Source: Persicaria tinctoria (taxonomy: Eukaryota > Streptophyta > Magnoliopsida > Caryophyllales > Polygonaceae). From it: a DNA stretch of 64,000 bases. A program made the position numbers and the translations under genes. Below are positions 1 to 17,707 of this stretch, in pieces (position 1 is the first letter of the stretch; the number at the start of each line of letters is the position of its first letter). The stretch covers positions 84,464,627 through 84,528,626 of the forward strand of contig JBANSL010000004.1 of NCBI GenBank assembly GCA_037127255.1. Direction: 5' to 3'. The notes under the pieces are model-generated. The model was given only the letters and a program-made list of their open reading frames with translations. It did not search any database and was not told the DNA's origin.

Positions 1-386
1 CCGATTGGAGCGAAATCGATCAGATTAAGGGGTTGGAAAAAAAAAACTGGGCAAAGGGCCGGGTTTTGTCTGGGGAAGAAGAGGGGGGAAAGGAGGGGAT
101 GGATATAATTTTTTCTTTAATTTTATAAAAATTTCCTAAACTTTCTAAGTAATTATATTTTGAGTCAAAAATAATTTATAGTTTGTGAATTTCGGACCTT
201 ATATCAATTTTGGTTTAATGTGTTGTAGTTTGTATATGAATTGGTAGTTTTAAAAGTTTCTATTATGTTTAGTTCAGCGTTGATAGTTCGTATTATTATC
301 GGTCATTTGTCCTTATATATATTGAATATAGTAGTAAAGTGTTGTTGTTGGACTTGTGAAGGGAAAGGGAAAAGAAGAGCTTGGGA

Positions 387-404
387 GGGGGGGGGGGGGG
401 GGGG
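387..404. repeat. poly-G homopolymer tract
   Basis: Eighteen consecutive G residues in otherwise AT-rich intergenic DNA. The length of such a tract is often unreliable in an assembly. The surrounding 1-620 stretch contains T-rich low-complexity sequence and no recognisable gene. Confidence 0.8.
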
Positions 405-750
405 AATTACGCTATTGGGAGTCGAACACAAGGAGGCAGAGGAACCGATGGAAAATTTTGGAGTGCAATCAACCAATAGACCACATAATATATATCTTCA
501 TTTGAAGATCATTTTTTTTGTAACCTAAAATTGAAACAAAATTGGGCCTTTGAAATTGGGGAGTTATGTTCAATTGGGCCACCCTTTGGTACGGGCTTGC
601 ACAAACCTATTTTTAGATAAATAGTTTGTTTAGGCATTTGTTGAGATGGTCGGGAGATTTGTTCGGACGTGTTTTTTACAAGCCGCATGTGTTATCATTC
701 TCATACAGTGATACTGCATCGTTTCCTCATGTGGTTGCTTGTGGAATCAT

Positions 751-932
751 TGTTACAACATACAATGAAGGTGCATCAGACTTCAAAGACACCCCTGTAT
801 ACAAGGGGTTAGTCCAGTCACGAGACCTTCTAGAAGGACCCGAGGCCTCCAACTCTGATGTGTTTGAGTCCAATCCAACCGAGGAGGTTAGACCCCGAGT
901 TTTGAGTAATTGTTGTTACAACATACAATGAA
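751..932. repeat. 19-bp direct repeats flanking a 144-bp segment
   Basis: The same 19 bases occur at 751-769 and 914-932. The first copy lies inside an open stretch (626-931, about 100 codons) that I do not recognise as a protein. The segment between the repeats has no transposon termini that I can see. It could be a small insertion with a duplicated target or a chance local duplication. Confidence 0.45.
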
Positions 933-1039
933 CATAGAAAACTGGACCTAGTTCACTTGTTACCCGATGCTTGAATTTCTTCCCCACCGCTTCAAAATTT
1001 GTAGAGTTCCTAGACATCGTCGCATTATATGAAATCTTC

Positions 1040-1168
1040 GCCAGTTCCAATTTTAATTTGTCGGACACCTGTTTCATGGCCTTAATTTGAGATGCAAATC
1101 CCACTCTAGAAACAGAAATACCCACATTAATAGCAGGTTTGATTCCAACATTGAATAGATCGACAGCC
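1040..1168 (-). pseudogene. atpA: plastid-type ATP synthase alpha (atpA) fragment, nuclear insertion
   Basis: Reading leftwards from about 1165, roughly 40 codons closely match the chloroplast F1-ATPase alpha subunit. They contain the DLFN start, the [13 protein letters not shown] core and the motif IKAMKQV followed by LKLELA. After LELA (about 1045) the similarity stops, and upstream of DLFN it also ends abruptly. A whole atpA has about 500 codons, so this is under a tenth of the gene. The bases are closer to plastid than to mitochondrial atpA as I recall them. It is best read as an old plastid-to-nucleus insertion, or as a captured scrap inside a repeat. It cannot be functional. Confidence 0.7.
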
Positions 1169-1176
1169 AAAGTCAC

Positions 1177-3718
1177 TGAATGGGTAAATCTTCAATCCCT
1201 AAAACGGACTATGTAATTTCTATTTTGACTCGAGGAATGAGTATGTAACGGCCCAGAATTATGATTTTCGGGTTACATTTCAAGGGATGAAACCCCTTGT
1301 TTGGATCTTGCAATCCAGGTATGGGTCGAGGTTTCAAACCTCTTTAAGATCAGTAAGAAAGAGGGATTTCAAACCCTAAAAACATCGAAGGGTCGTTGGG
1401 TACCCTTAATCTGTCTTAAAGGCTAAGTCGTGAACTTCATTCCAAAGAAAGTAAAGCGGAAGCGAAGTTAAGATACAAGGTGCCACGGTAGAGCCGGGTC
1501 AAAACCAAATCATAACTGAATAGGTGATCATTTAGTCAAGTTAGTGAATTAGCCAAGTTCTTCGATTTCGCCAAGAGATCTCCCGTCATAGAAGCAAGGA
1601 GCAAGCAAGGAACAATACCTAACACTATCCACGAAGTCAGGCCCGGTAATCGCTTGCGGGTCCTCTGACCGCGCTGAGGCCATATAACATGCCTATACCT
1701 AAATAAAGGATGATCTAATGCAGTACAAGATTTAAATCACATAAGCATGCTTGATAGATATGATAATATGATAATATGCAGAAATATTGTAAAATGCCCA
1801 AGGCAATGCCAAGTGGCATATCCCTCTCCTACTCCACCCCCTTTTTCATGAGTGGAACTAGCCAGTACGGTACCCCATTTCCTCGTTGTGGTGCACAGAC
1901 CACGAAATCATAGCATGCTCAACATCATAACTCATCATCATAACATCGCTTGCCCGGTGTTCCTTGGCCATCAAATCATACTCATATCGACTCGATTGAT
2001 TCAGGGCACCCGATGGGGCTGGGCTACCCTATGACCCTAGTAAAGACTCTAGGACTATCACAGATAACGACCGTTCTGTTTCAAACACACATAGTAATCA
2101 CATGCTCGGTTCAATGCAATCCTAGCATGATACTACATGGCATGCTTTAATATGCAACAAAACTACACATCACATGACACATCGGACAGGAGGTCCAGGT
2201 TACTGAGTAAGTCCCGTATGATACTTACCTGAGAATGCAGAACAGCAAAATAACGCAAGCAAGGGCCCAAATGCAACTCCAAAAGCAATCCGACCACAAT
2301 ACACACCTATCATCAAGCCATTTCCATAAGCTACCGATGAACACGAACTCCATGTTCTCGACATCCTCAAAACCAATCGATGGTAAAACCATTTTCCAAA
2401 ACCTTTCCGATACGATCAACATCAACCAAAATCATTTACTTTCAATTGAACCCATTGATAAAATCGTACCAACCATATTTCCAAACTTCTTTCTCAAAAC
2501 CAACATCATCAAACCAAGACAAAGAATCTCGACATTAAACATTTAGACCTTAAAACCAATACGTCAAAATCATATTATAGAATTAATTCCGACATTTTGA
2601 TTTTCCAACACAAATCCTTAAAGCGATAATTCCAAAGACTTGAAAATCTCTTCTTAACAATTATCAACAACATATGTCTAAAATAACTCTTCAATAAATC
2701 TGTTTATGAATCATATTTATAAATCAAAGCCAATAATTTATTTCAAAATTCCTAGAATCACATATTTAAAACATCGCAATTACATACCTTAATAATATCA
2801 CTTTCAAAAGGTAATTTTCAGAAAATATATAATCACAAAATCATAATAATAATATAATAATATAACAATAATAATCATCTAATAGACAACAATTATATAA
2901 AACTCTATAAAACATAACTCATAAACAACAACTCTCTTAATAAACCACCCAAGCCCATCTCTCCCAACCCATAGGAACAGCCCAACACAGATACCCAACC
3001 CGGAAGCCCATGCCCGATGGAAAGAAAAGGACCCGCCCAAGAGGAAAGAGAATCCGGGTCTGCCATCTCTCCCCAACTAAAGAACCCATATATAGGAATT
3101 GATATAACCCGTTTCACATAATTCCGGTCAGGTCCAATACCAGCACACACACGCAGGCCCAAAAATTCGGTTTGGGACGAATCATGCACATCCCTACTTA
3201 AGAACGATGATTCAGGCAAATTGCCCTTAATTTTTTGCAAAAACTACAAACATGCCACATTTGAGGAAATCCAAATTAAAATGACTCTTCATTTTTGTAG
3301 GATCTTTTACCATGTGATCAAATTAATTAAGTAGTTATAGTGTATTGACTTGCCAAAAACTAGAAGCTTAGTCTATAAGGGAAAAGAAAAAAAACTTAGC
3401 AATGGGCCGGGGCTACTGATTTGTCATCGCAGCAAAATTTTGACCATTACTAGAGATATTGTTGTTGACAAATTCTTAATTAAAACTGGCAAACTGGTGT
3501 TTAACACTTCTTACTATAGTTTTCACATAAGACTATAACCAAGTCAGAGAGGCGCGTTCGTGGGTCCATATATATAATTATTATTCATGCAAATTAAATC
3601 ATTTTTCTTTTAACTACTCCCTATTAGTTATAAGACTTTAATTATTATATTATACGATTTAATTCAAGCTTTGAAAGTATCTTAGCTAAACCAGCTTACC
3701 TCTTCAACAGCTCTCACC
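1177..3718. other. intergenic sequence, no recognisable gene
   Basis: About 2.5 kb without a supportable coding region. The stretch 1240-2235 is moderately GC-rich and ends in a TACTTACCTGAGAATGCAG context. It has the look of non-coding retrotransposon sequence, but no paired LTR or primer site was found, so no element is called. From 2440 onward it is AT-rich with short ATAATA runs (2840-2880). Open frames here are short and carry no family motif. Confidence 0.5.
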
Positions 3719-3726
3719 TATAAATT
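3719..3726 (+). promoter_or_regulatory. TATA box of the first subtilase copy
   Basis: TATAAATT lies 98 bases upstream of the predicted start codon at 3817. The second subtilase copy has TATAAATA at a similar distance (84 bases) from its start. The paired placement supports a core-promoter role, although this copy is now a pseudogene. Confidence 0.5.
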
Positions 3727-5157
3727 CCTATCAATTTAATCCAGATTTATATCATAAGTAAATTGAATTATCTGCGACCAACTCAATTTCATTGACTGTT
3801 AATTGATTATCTTGCAATGGGGATGGGTTCGTTTTCGACATCCCTCCTCGTCGTCCTCCTCCTCCTCGCCGTCAGCCATTTTCTTGGCCCTTCAACTGTT
3901 GCTGCCGAGAATGAACGGAAGGTACCAAAGCGATTAAATAAAATTATATCATTTTTGTTTTATGTTACTGTAGTAGTATAGCACACAAGTCGAATTAATG
4001 ATGTTTTTTACTAAAACCAATTGATATTAGCAGAAACAGCTCACCGACTTGTATACTAAAACCTGTTAGACTCAACTTTAGACGTGAGACTCTTTTGGTC
4101 TCATTATCGATCTGTTTTGGATGGTGTTGAGTAATAGTTTCCTAACATTTGCTATTGTATTGTATGATCGACGAATGCAGTTGCATATTATATACATGGG
4201 GAGTCATATGCCCTCGACTACACTCTCCCCGAAATTCTACTACGACAAACTCATGCGACTTGTTATTGGCAGGTAACAATATATATCCATATGGTCTATA
4301 TATCTGCATAGTATAATCGCGAGATATGCTGAGTTGTTAACTAAAATGTGTGCAGTGAATACAGCAAGAACGCCTCGGAGTATCTACACCACTGGTACCA
4401 TAGGAGCTTCTATGGCTGCGCTGCTAAGCTAACTGATGCTGAGGCACAAAAGATTTCAGGTAATATATATATTCATTTATGACGTCATTATTATATATTT
4501 ATAATGTTCGTCGATTAATTAACTTATGACGTCATTATATATATATGCAGGTATGGTAGGTGTAGTTTCTGTGTTTCCCAGCACAAAATTGGAGCTTCAC
4601 ACAACAAGGTCATGGGATTTCATGGGCTTCCCCGTCGATGTTCCGAGGAGTATCATCGAAAAAGATGTCATTGTGGGCGTGATCGACAGCGGAATCTGGC
4701 CGGAGTCTCCGAGTTTTAGAGACCGGTTTGGGTCCGATTCCCGCCAAATGGAAGGGCGTATGTCAACAAGCATCCAACTTTTCCTGCAACAAGTGAGTAA
4801 TACGGAGTATATATTTAGTCAATGAAGGGAGACTATTTTTTTTAATTATATTAAATAAAATCATAAATTTGTTATTTAATTAAATATTTTTAATATAATA
4901 AAATCAAGAGAAACAAAAAATATAAAAAATATAAGATTAAGGAGGTTTGGACTCTTCAAGATAATAAATATATATGTGGAGTTTCAGGCACTTAAAAGCC
5001 TCCTAAATCCGCCCCATTAGAGGAAGCCTTACAAATTCTCCGTCTTGATTTTTTGGAAAATATTTTACGACAATTAGAGATCATTTTTCAAATTAATTTG
5101 GGGAAATCTTTATATATTTTGGAGTAAACTTCAAAATGGAAAAACAATTGAAATTGA

Positions 5158-6273
<1,116 letters not shown>

Positions 6274-6459
6274 TATCACCCGTTTCAAACATATATGATA
6301 CAGTCAATTAAAATAATGAAAAGAAATTCAAATAAAGTTGTTTCAACATATTATGTTATTAGGGGACGAAATCTATTACTTTTGCATTTATTTACTTTAA
6401 TGTTAGTTAAGCACTATAAATTTGGGCTTATGAGTGATATTACAGATTAATGATTATTA

Positions 6460-6701
6460 CTCTCTCCGTTCACCAAAATTTTTCATTCTAGCTTCTTTCA
6501 CAAGTTTTAAGTAAATAAGCAAATATACTATTATACCCTCATTTATTACACTACTTTTTTACTTTATCGAAAACACAACTAACAATTTATTAATCATTAC
6601 AATGATATTTTTGTAAAGTAAGGGCCAAAATACTTAAAATTACATGTTTTGTTGAACAAAATTAACCCTCTAAAACGACAAGTTTTCACGAACAGATGGA
6701 G
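6460..6701. mobile_element. Stowaway-like MITE in intron 5 of the first subtilase
   Basis: It begins CTCTCTCCGTTCACC and ends with a degenerate inverted counterpart (GAACAGATGGAG), with TA at each side. About 240 bp, AT-rich and non-coding. The termini resemble the Stowaway consensus CTCCCTCCGT. Confidence 0.6.
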
Positions 6702-7737
6702 TATTACATTGAATTAGTGACATGTGTTATACGTTAAAAGATAAGAAAATAATCAAATTTGTTCTAATTCCGCCTAAATATTAGGTGGTCACCCGCCACC
6801 TAACGACCTCCTAGCGCATTTTAGAACATTGTACAAGTTTTAAACTTATACGACACCGTCAATCAAAAGAATGAAATAAATGAAATAAAATTTCTTATAA
6901 ATCATAATTTTTATCTTTATTTCTAGAATATGGAAAAGACCAACAATACAAAATTTATGATTATATTTTGATAAAGTAAATTAAATACATAAAAAATTGT
7001 GGAAACAGGGACGAAATTCAATAAATCCGTTCAACCTGAAAGAAAAGAAATTGCCGTTGATATACGGAGGGGATGCACCCAACTCCTCTCTTCCAAATGG
7101 GGCCAGGTACTTATATACTAATTTTTTTTCTTATTATTATAATGTATTTATTTTTTGGTTTAATAGTTTATAATTAACCGGTATACATATGTACATATAC
7201 AGGATTTGCAGCTCCTTGAATAGGACGTTGGTGCAAGGGAAGATTGTACTGTGTGATCTCAATGTCGCCGACGTTGCTAGCCAAGCCTCCCTCGATGCAG
7301 GTGCGGCTGGAACCCTCATTCGAGATGCCATTAACGACGACCGAAGCGGTTCCGAAAGTACCCTCTTCCAACGGCTCTGGTTCGCTTGGATGACGGTGAT
7401 GCCATTCTCTCCTACATTAGAAATAATCCCTCTAGGTACCGTCACATTTCATTTCATACCGTATTTTCCATTTCACTGCAACTTCTGGCTACACATATAT
7501 AATTTGTTAATTTGTATTACATTGTTTTACAGTAAGGCACCAGTAGCAACTATATTGAAGACCCACACTGTAAAGGATAAGTTGGCACCCTACATTGGTA
7601 GCTTTTCTTCCAGAGGCCCTAACACGATCACCCCTGGCATTCTTAAGGTATTATATATTATTATATCAATCAATTCCCAAATCGCAAGCCCTAACATGAT
7701 CGAGTTGCAAACATGATTAATCGTATAAGTTATATAT

Positions 7738-8214
7738 TATTAAGAGATGTGAATGAGACCAAAAGTGTCCCATATCGAAAGTTGAACATAATAAGTCTTA
7801 GTATATGAGTCGGTGAGCTACTTCTTCTATTGTCAATTGGTTTTAGATTAATAGAACCTCACTCGGATTGTGTGCTAGGCTACTAGCGCATGTGGGCCCG
7901 TGCACGTCCCCCAGTCATCGGTCCGAGTCGGACTTTGATATGGTATCAGAGCGGTTAGCCTAACGGGCTGTGTCGATCCTGGTCGATCTGGGTTAATTAC
8001 CAGTTGTCCAAGTCTCAACTAGACGAGTCATTCCTAGTTGGACTTGCGGGGGCGTGTTGAGAGATGTGAATGAGACCAAAAGTGCCCCACATCGAAAGTT
8101 GAACATAACAAGCCCTAGTATATGAGTCGGTGGACTACTCCTTCTATTGCCAATTGGTTTTAGAATGGAACATCACTCAGCTTGTGTGCTAGGCTACTAG
8201 CATATGTGTGCCCG
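7738..8214 (+). mobile_element. TRIM-type miniature LTR retrotransposon in intron 8 of the first subtilase
   Basis: Two direct repeats of about 160 bp (7738-about 7904 and 8055-8214) share the core GAGATGTGAATGAGACC. They flank a primer-binding-site sequence, TGGTATCAGAGC at 7941-7952 (complementary to initiator tRNA-Met), and a purine-rich tract, GCGGGGGCG, just before the second repeat. The interior is only about 100 bp and codes for nothing. The first repeat has lost the canonical TG start and the second looks truncated at its 3' end, so this is an old copy. The host intron remains bounded by GT-AG (7648-8577). Confidence 0.78.
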
Positions 8215-8562
8215 ATAAATAATTGTCTTTTCAATTTTTCCTTTAAATCTCATTAGTTGATCTTTTTAATCCAATGTTTTATATTTGTTCACAACTCTTA
8301 TTGTGTATAATGTTAACAAATCTAGGCCATTGAATTAAGAAAATCAACGGATGAGATTAAAAGTAACTTCAATATTGAGAGATTATTTGTTGGAATGAAA
8401 TACTATTGGGCAATTATTAAAATAAAGTGCACATTTTTTTACACTCTTTATACAAACGAATAATTATATAATTCTAAATGAATAATCATGTGAAAACAGA
8501 CGAATAATCACGAGCAAAGAGCTAGAAGAATAATTTATGTGTAGCTAACAAGTGTGACATGA

Positions 8563-8817
<255 letters not shown>

Positions 8818-9437
8818 TGATCCAACTATCCTAATATAAAGTGTTGTCATTGAAACCAAATGCACCAATTGATGACTTTGCAGCGTTTCCTTTGAGTCCA
8901 AGCATCAATGAAGAAGCCGAATTGGCATACGGGGCGGGTCATATCAACCCCTTGGGAGCCGTGGATCCCGGCTTAGTCTATGATGCCGGTGAGGCCGATT
9001 ACGTAAACTTTTTGTGCGGCCAAGGTTTCAGCGTCGCTCAAATAAGCCAGATATCCGGAGACCGTCGCACTACTTGCTCCAAAAACGTCGGCTTTGTTCG
9101 AGATCTCAACTATCCCTCTATCACTATTGCAACGAATTCATCTGGTTTCAACAACATCTTCCGGAGAAGGGCTACGAATGTTGTTTCCAACCGGCAACAT
9201 TATCCGTCTACGTACGAGGTCAAGGTGACCGCGCCTCGAGGATTGAGTGTCGAAGTTAAGCCAAAAACGTTGCGATTCACACACCCGCGACAAGAACTAG
9301 CCTTTACCGTGCAAGTGAGAGGCCGGTTTGCATCTTCTAGCGAGATAATCTCGGCTTCCATTGAGTGGTTTGATGGTGTACATAAGGTTAGGAGCCCTAT
9401 TGTGGCTTTTCAGCCCAGACACGGAACTGGAAATTAA

Positions 9438-9856
9438 AATTCGGATGGACTAGATAAGCCAAAATTTTCTCATACGCATAATTTTATTAATAAAGTCCTT
9501 AATTTAATAAATAAATGAATAATTTTTATTAATTATTTTTATTTTTTTACCTATTATTTTATTTTTGTAAAAATGGGGCGGGTTGGAGCGAACTCCAGCC
9601 TGCCCCTGGGTCCGTCCCTATTCCAGCCCTAACTCGATCGACTGAGACATGCTTAACTGTGCACATCACATGTGATGGTCGGTCAGATCGGATCAATCCA
9701 AGTTCGATCAATAATTAGACATGCCCTACATATGTTTTTTTTTTTAGGAACCCTACATATGTATGTGCACGGTGTTATGTGCAACATGATTTTTTTTTAA
9801 TTAGTTACATACAAATAATTTTGTTTATTCATATAGCCAACGTTTCATAATTTTGT
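9438..9856. other. 3' flank of the first subtilase, AT-rich
   Basis: This contains the likely 3' UTR and an AT-rich stretch (9480-9570). A GC-rich imperfect hairpin follows at about 9575-9606 (GGGGCGGGTTGGAG paired with CTCCAGCCTGCCCC). The downstream boundary of the Helitron must lie in or near this interval, but I could not fix its terminus. Confidence 0.4.
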
Positions 9857-14200
<4,344 letters not shown>

Positions 14201-16066
14201 GAACCTTCTCAATGAGCCTGCAAAGGCATTAAATTTTACATAATAAGGTAAATAAGACTAAATTCTGTTGAGAAACTATGTTGTTTGAAATTAGGTATAC
14301 ATCATGTGTGTTTTGGGTTTTAATGAGATGGATAAAAGTATGTTAATTACAATGGCATGGTGTGGGGTTTTTTCTTTTAAAATATTATATTGCATAACTA
14401 AATATGTTGTTCTAAATTTGTTAGTGGTACGAAATCAAAGTATGTGTACCTCCGTCCATTTGAAATTTGGGTTCTTTCGTGTGTTCCCTGCATATAAATA
14501 TATGAATATCATTAGAATGAGTGAGTTCAGTTTCATGTTGTTAACCCAATGGAGAATGGTATGAATGTACCTTTGTTTATATCTCATGACTTATGGCATG
14601 CGGTTTGAAATATGAAATGTACTACTGAAATTGCTTTTTCTGTTGAAGGTGATAGTTTTCTGCGTTTGGATAGATCAGATGACAGAAATTTTTTGCATAT
14701 GAATGATTTTAGGAATTTGTATGGTTAGTGTCTAAAATACTTGTCTTTTGAGTTTATGTTTTAATGTTAGCGGAGTTACTTTTGTCTTTTGAGTTCATCA
14801 TTTAATGTTATTAAAGTTACTTGTCTTTATTTTAATAATTGATCTTTTATTATTTATATATTTTGACAATATAGTTTCTGTGTGTTTTCTCTATGTGCTA
14901 AATGAGATGATCAGATTTGGTCCCTAGTTTAATTGACCAAGTGTTTTTTTTTTTGTTGGATTCACTGCTTCTAAGGAATTTTGGGAAGAAAAAATTGTCG
15001 AGGAATAAGATGAATTGATGAAGTTGGGTAATAGGATGTTAGAGTAACATATTCAAATATATCTTGAGTCCACGAATCTCAGATTGTGGTCTTGCAGCTC
15101 TTTTTTCAGATGGCTGAAAAGATCAGGTGCCCTTTTTCCACCGAATCCCAACTCAACTCAAAAATATCAGGCTAGGATGGAGCCCATTTTCTCGCTATTT
15201 TCTCGGCTTTGTTTCTTCTTTTAATCATTTCTCGAACATGATAATTGATTGTTAGCATTGTCCTACTCATCCCGATATCTTTGTACATTTCATGTTGAAT
15301 ATGAGGCCAAAGAGGCAAATCCTATCCAAGACTAAGGTTGCAAACCTTGTTTATGATTGATTAGACTGCAAGTTAATGTCCATCTTCCTGAGAACATGGT
15401 ATAAAAAATTTATCAAACTTGAAATTAAACTTATTTCCTTTGTTATAGTGTCTCCAGAACTTTCAACTAATAATAATAACTATTAATTTCCTGTTAACTA
15501 ATTCTTAATCTTCTTGTTAGGCAAATAAATCTTGTTGATTTAGTCTTCATCCCTCTTTCCTGTTATCAAGTGGTTATGGTGATGTGTCTCATATTTAATT
15601 TCCTTTTAACTAACTCTTATTCATATTTCTAGGCAAATAAATCTTGTTGATGTACTCTTTAGTTCCTCTCTCCTTTGTTTATTTTTATCTAGTGGTTATG
15701 GTGATGTGTCCCATATGCTCATTATGAATTATATGTGTATTGTATAAACGTGTTCAATGACCAAAGTAAATTCATTGAAAACAAAGAAACAACAACAATT
15801 GACAACTCACCAAAGCATACACAACTTTATTTCAGCAAATACTAAAATAAAATTCATAAGGGGAGTAGTAAACATTTGACTTGACTATCTAAATTGGAAA
15901 ACTTAGCCAAGTACTATATTGAAAAAGATAGAATTCCTAACTGTTAAACTGAAACTTATATATATGAAGCTATATTGCTTCGTACTACATGGTAACATGG
16001 GGGTGAGGTGACATATTCTAACCCAAAATCAAACTTTGTGATGTTGCTTTGGTGATGTATCCAGTT
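14201..16066. other. spacer between the Helitron RPA and RepHel genes
   Basis: About 1.9 kb with no recognisable coding region on either strand. It holds a tandem duplication of roughly 110 bp at about 15490-15720, in which GGCAAATAAATCTTGTTGAT and GTGGTTATGGTGATGTGTC each occur twice. It presumably includes the 3' UTR of the RPA gene and the promoter of RepHel. Confidence 0.5.
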
Positions 16067-16276
16067 TCAATCAGTTCCATTGAGTGTCTCTTGGGTAGAG
16101 ACACCTAATTCTTCACTGAGCACGCTTGTTTCTTCAATTCGGCTGTTTCAAAATTGAACATGTAAATATCGGGGTTAGTATAACGCTAATTGTACTCATA
16201 AATGATGCATAAGTGGTATGAAATTTACCCACATGTGTTTTTTGCTTTCCATTGTATCTGATTCACAGGAGGATAC

Positions 16277-17707
16277 TGATGGACGATTTTTAGTCGCATA
16301 AACTGTATCAAAATAAAACTCAAACCTACAAACTAGTATAGCAAGCAAGTAAGAGGTCGATCCCACAGAGAAACAAGTATTTTTTAGCAATGTGTATTTA
16401 CCAATTAGTAGAAAGGGAGGTTTTGGTGATTGAAACAAGAAAGAAAGCAAAATAAACTATAAACAGATTGATGCAAAACAATTTAGAGAAGATCGTTCTA
16501 CCTACAACTATCCACTTTATTTGGTTGAATTGATATTGTAACTTCCTCTTGTCCTTTTAGTCTTCCTATGAATGCCCTTGTCCCGACCTAATATAGTTAC
16601 TAGTCCAATCAGTCCTAGAAACCCTTATCAATCGAACAGTCCCTAAAGAAGGATTTAACCCAATTGATAGCTTTAAGTTCAGAGATTAACCACGGTATTT
16701 GCAGTCCCTAAAGAGGGATTTAACAACACATCCAACTTCCTACTTATCCAATTAGTTCAATCAGCCCTAAAGGGATAAGTTTGCTACTTGGGTTAAGGTT
16801 CGCAATCAGGAATCTACAAAAGCCTAGCAATTGAATTGATCTAACTAGTTGGACAGACAAGATAGAACAAAACAATAAACAATCAAGCACAAAGAAGTTG
16901 AAGCATTCAATATAGGAAATAAGGAACAAGATTCAGAAACTCACAATCAATCCAAATAAAGCTTCAAATTGCAAGTAGAACGAAGAGAGTTTAGCCGCCC
17001 ATGGCGAACATCGCTCTCTCTCCAATAGTTTGATGAATAGAATAGAATAGAAGTGTTCCAAAAATAACTAAAAAGTCGGCCTTATAACACCCAAGTCGGC
17101 CCTGAAACAAAATAAGAACATCTAGGGTTTTATTTAAATGAAACGCTGCGAATTAACGCTGGCGGCAGATGCGGCGGCCGCCGCATGTATGCTGCGGCCG
17201 CATCATCAGAATTCCTTTTGCGTCGTCCCTGGCGGCGGCCGCTGCACACCATGCGGCGGCCGCTGCATTGGTCTTTCACGGAAAATTCGTCTTGAATCAG
17301 CTCTCGACGTCAACATGAAAGTTGTAGCTCTCTGAAAGAGCTTTCCAACGCATGGTCATAATAGTCGATCGGACAACCGAGGCCTCCAGAAAGTGCAAAA
17401 CAAGTTCAGCATGTCTGGAAGCAACTTCTGCAGACTTGTTCTTCGTTTAGGTTCGCTTCTTCTTCTCATGACCTCTTGAGATCTTCATGTAAGCTTCTTC
17501 GATCAACTAGACATTCTCATCCAATGCGTTATCAACCCATTTATCCTTCTCGGATCCACAGTTACCTAAAATAATCAATAAAAACGTGTAGATTCCGACT
17601 CCACCAACATAGAAAGCAAATATGCAAATTCTACTTAAATCATGCATGATATGCATCTTAACTAAGCTAAATGCAACCTATTATGCCTACCTAAATGCAT
17701 GCTATCA
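16277..17707 (-). repeat. 3' LTR of the gag-only element
   Basis: 1,431 bp, near-identical to the repeat at 20448-21837. It contains a CpG-rich patch (about 17155-17265) with several GCGGCCGC blocks that are partly missing from the other LTR. Confidence 0.92.

Noticed and set aside
1240..2235. Possible LTR or non-coding Ty3-type region
   Set aside because: Composition and the TACTTACCTGA phrase are suggestive, but there is no second LTR, primer site or target duplication.
9440..9606. Possible Helitron 3' terminus (CTAG at 9450, GC-rich hairpin at about 9575-9606)
   Set aside because: A Helitron end needs the hairpin a few bases inside the CTRR terminus. Here the two are over 100 bp apart and in the wrong relation, so no terminus is assigned.
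17138..17335. Alanine/cysteine-rich ORF in the LTR
   Set aside because: It arises from the GCGGCCGC block, is not conserved in the other LTR because of deletions, and has no start context.
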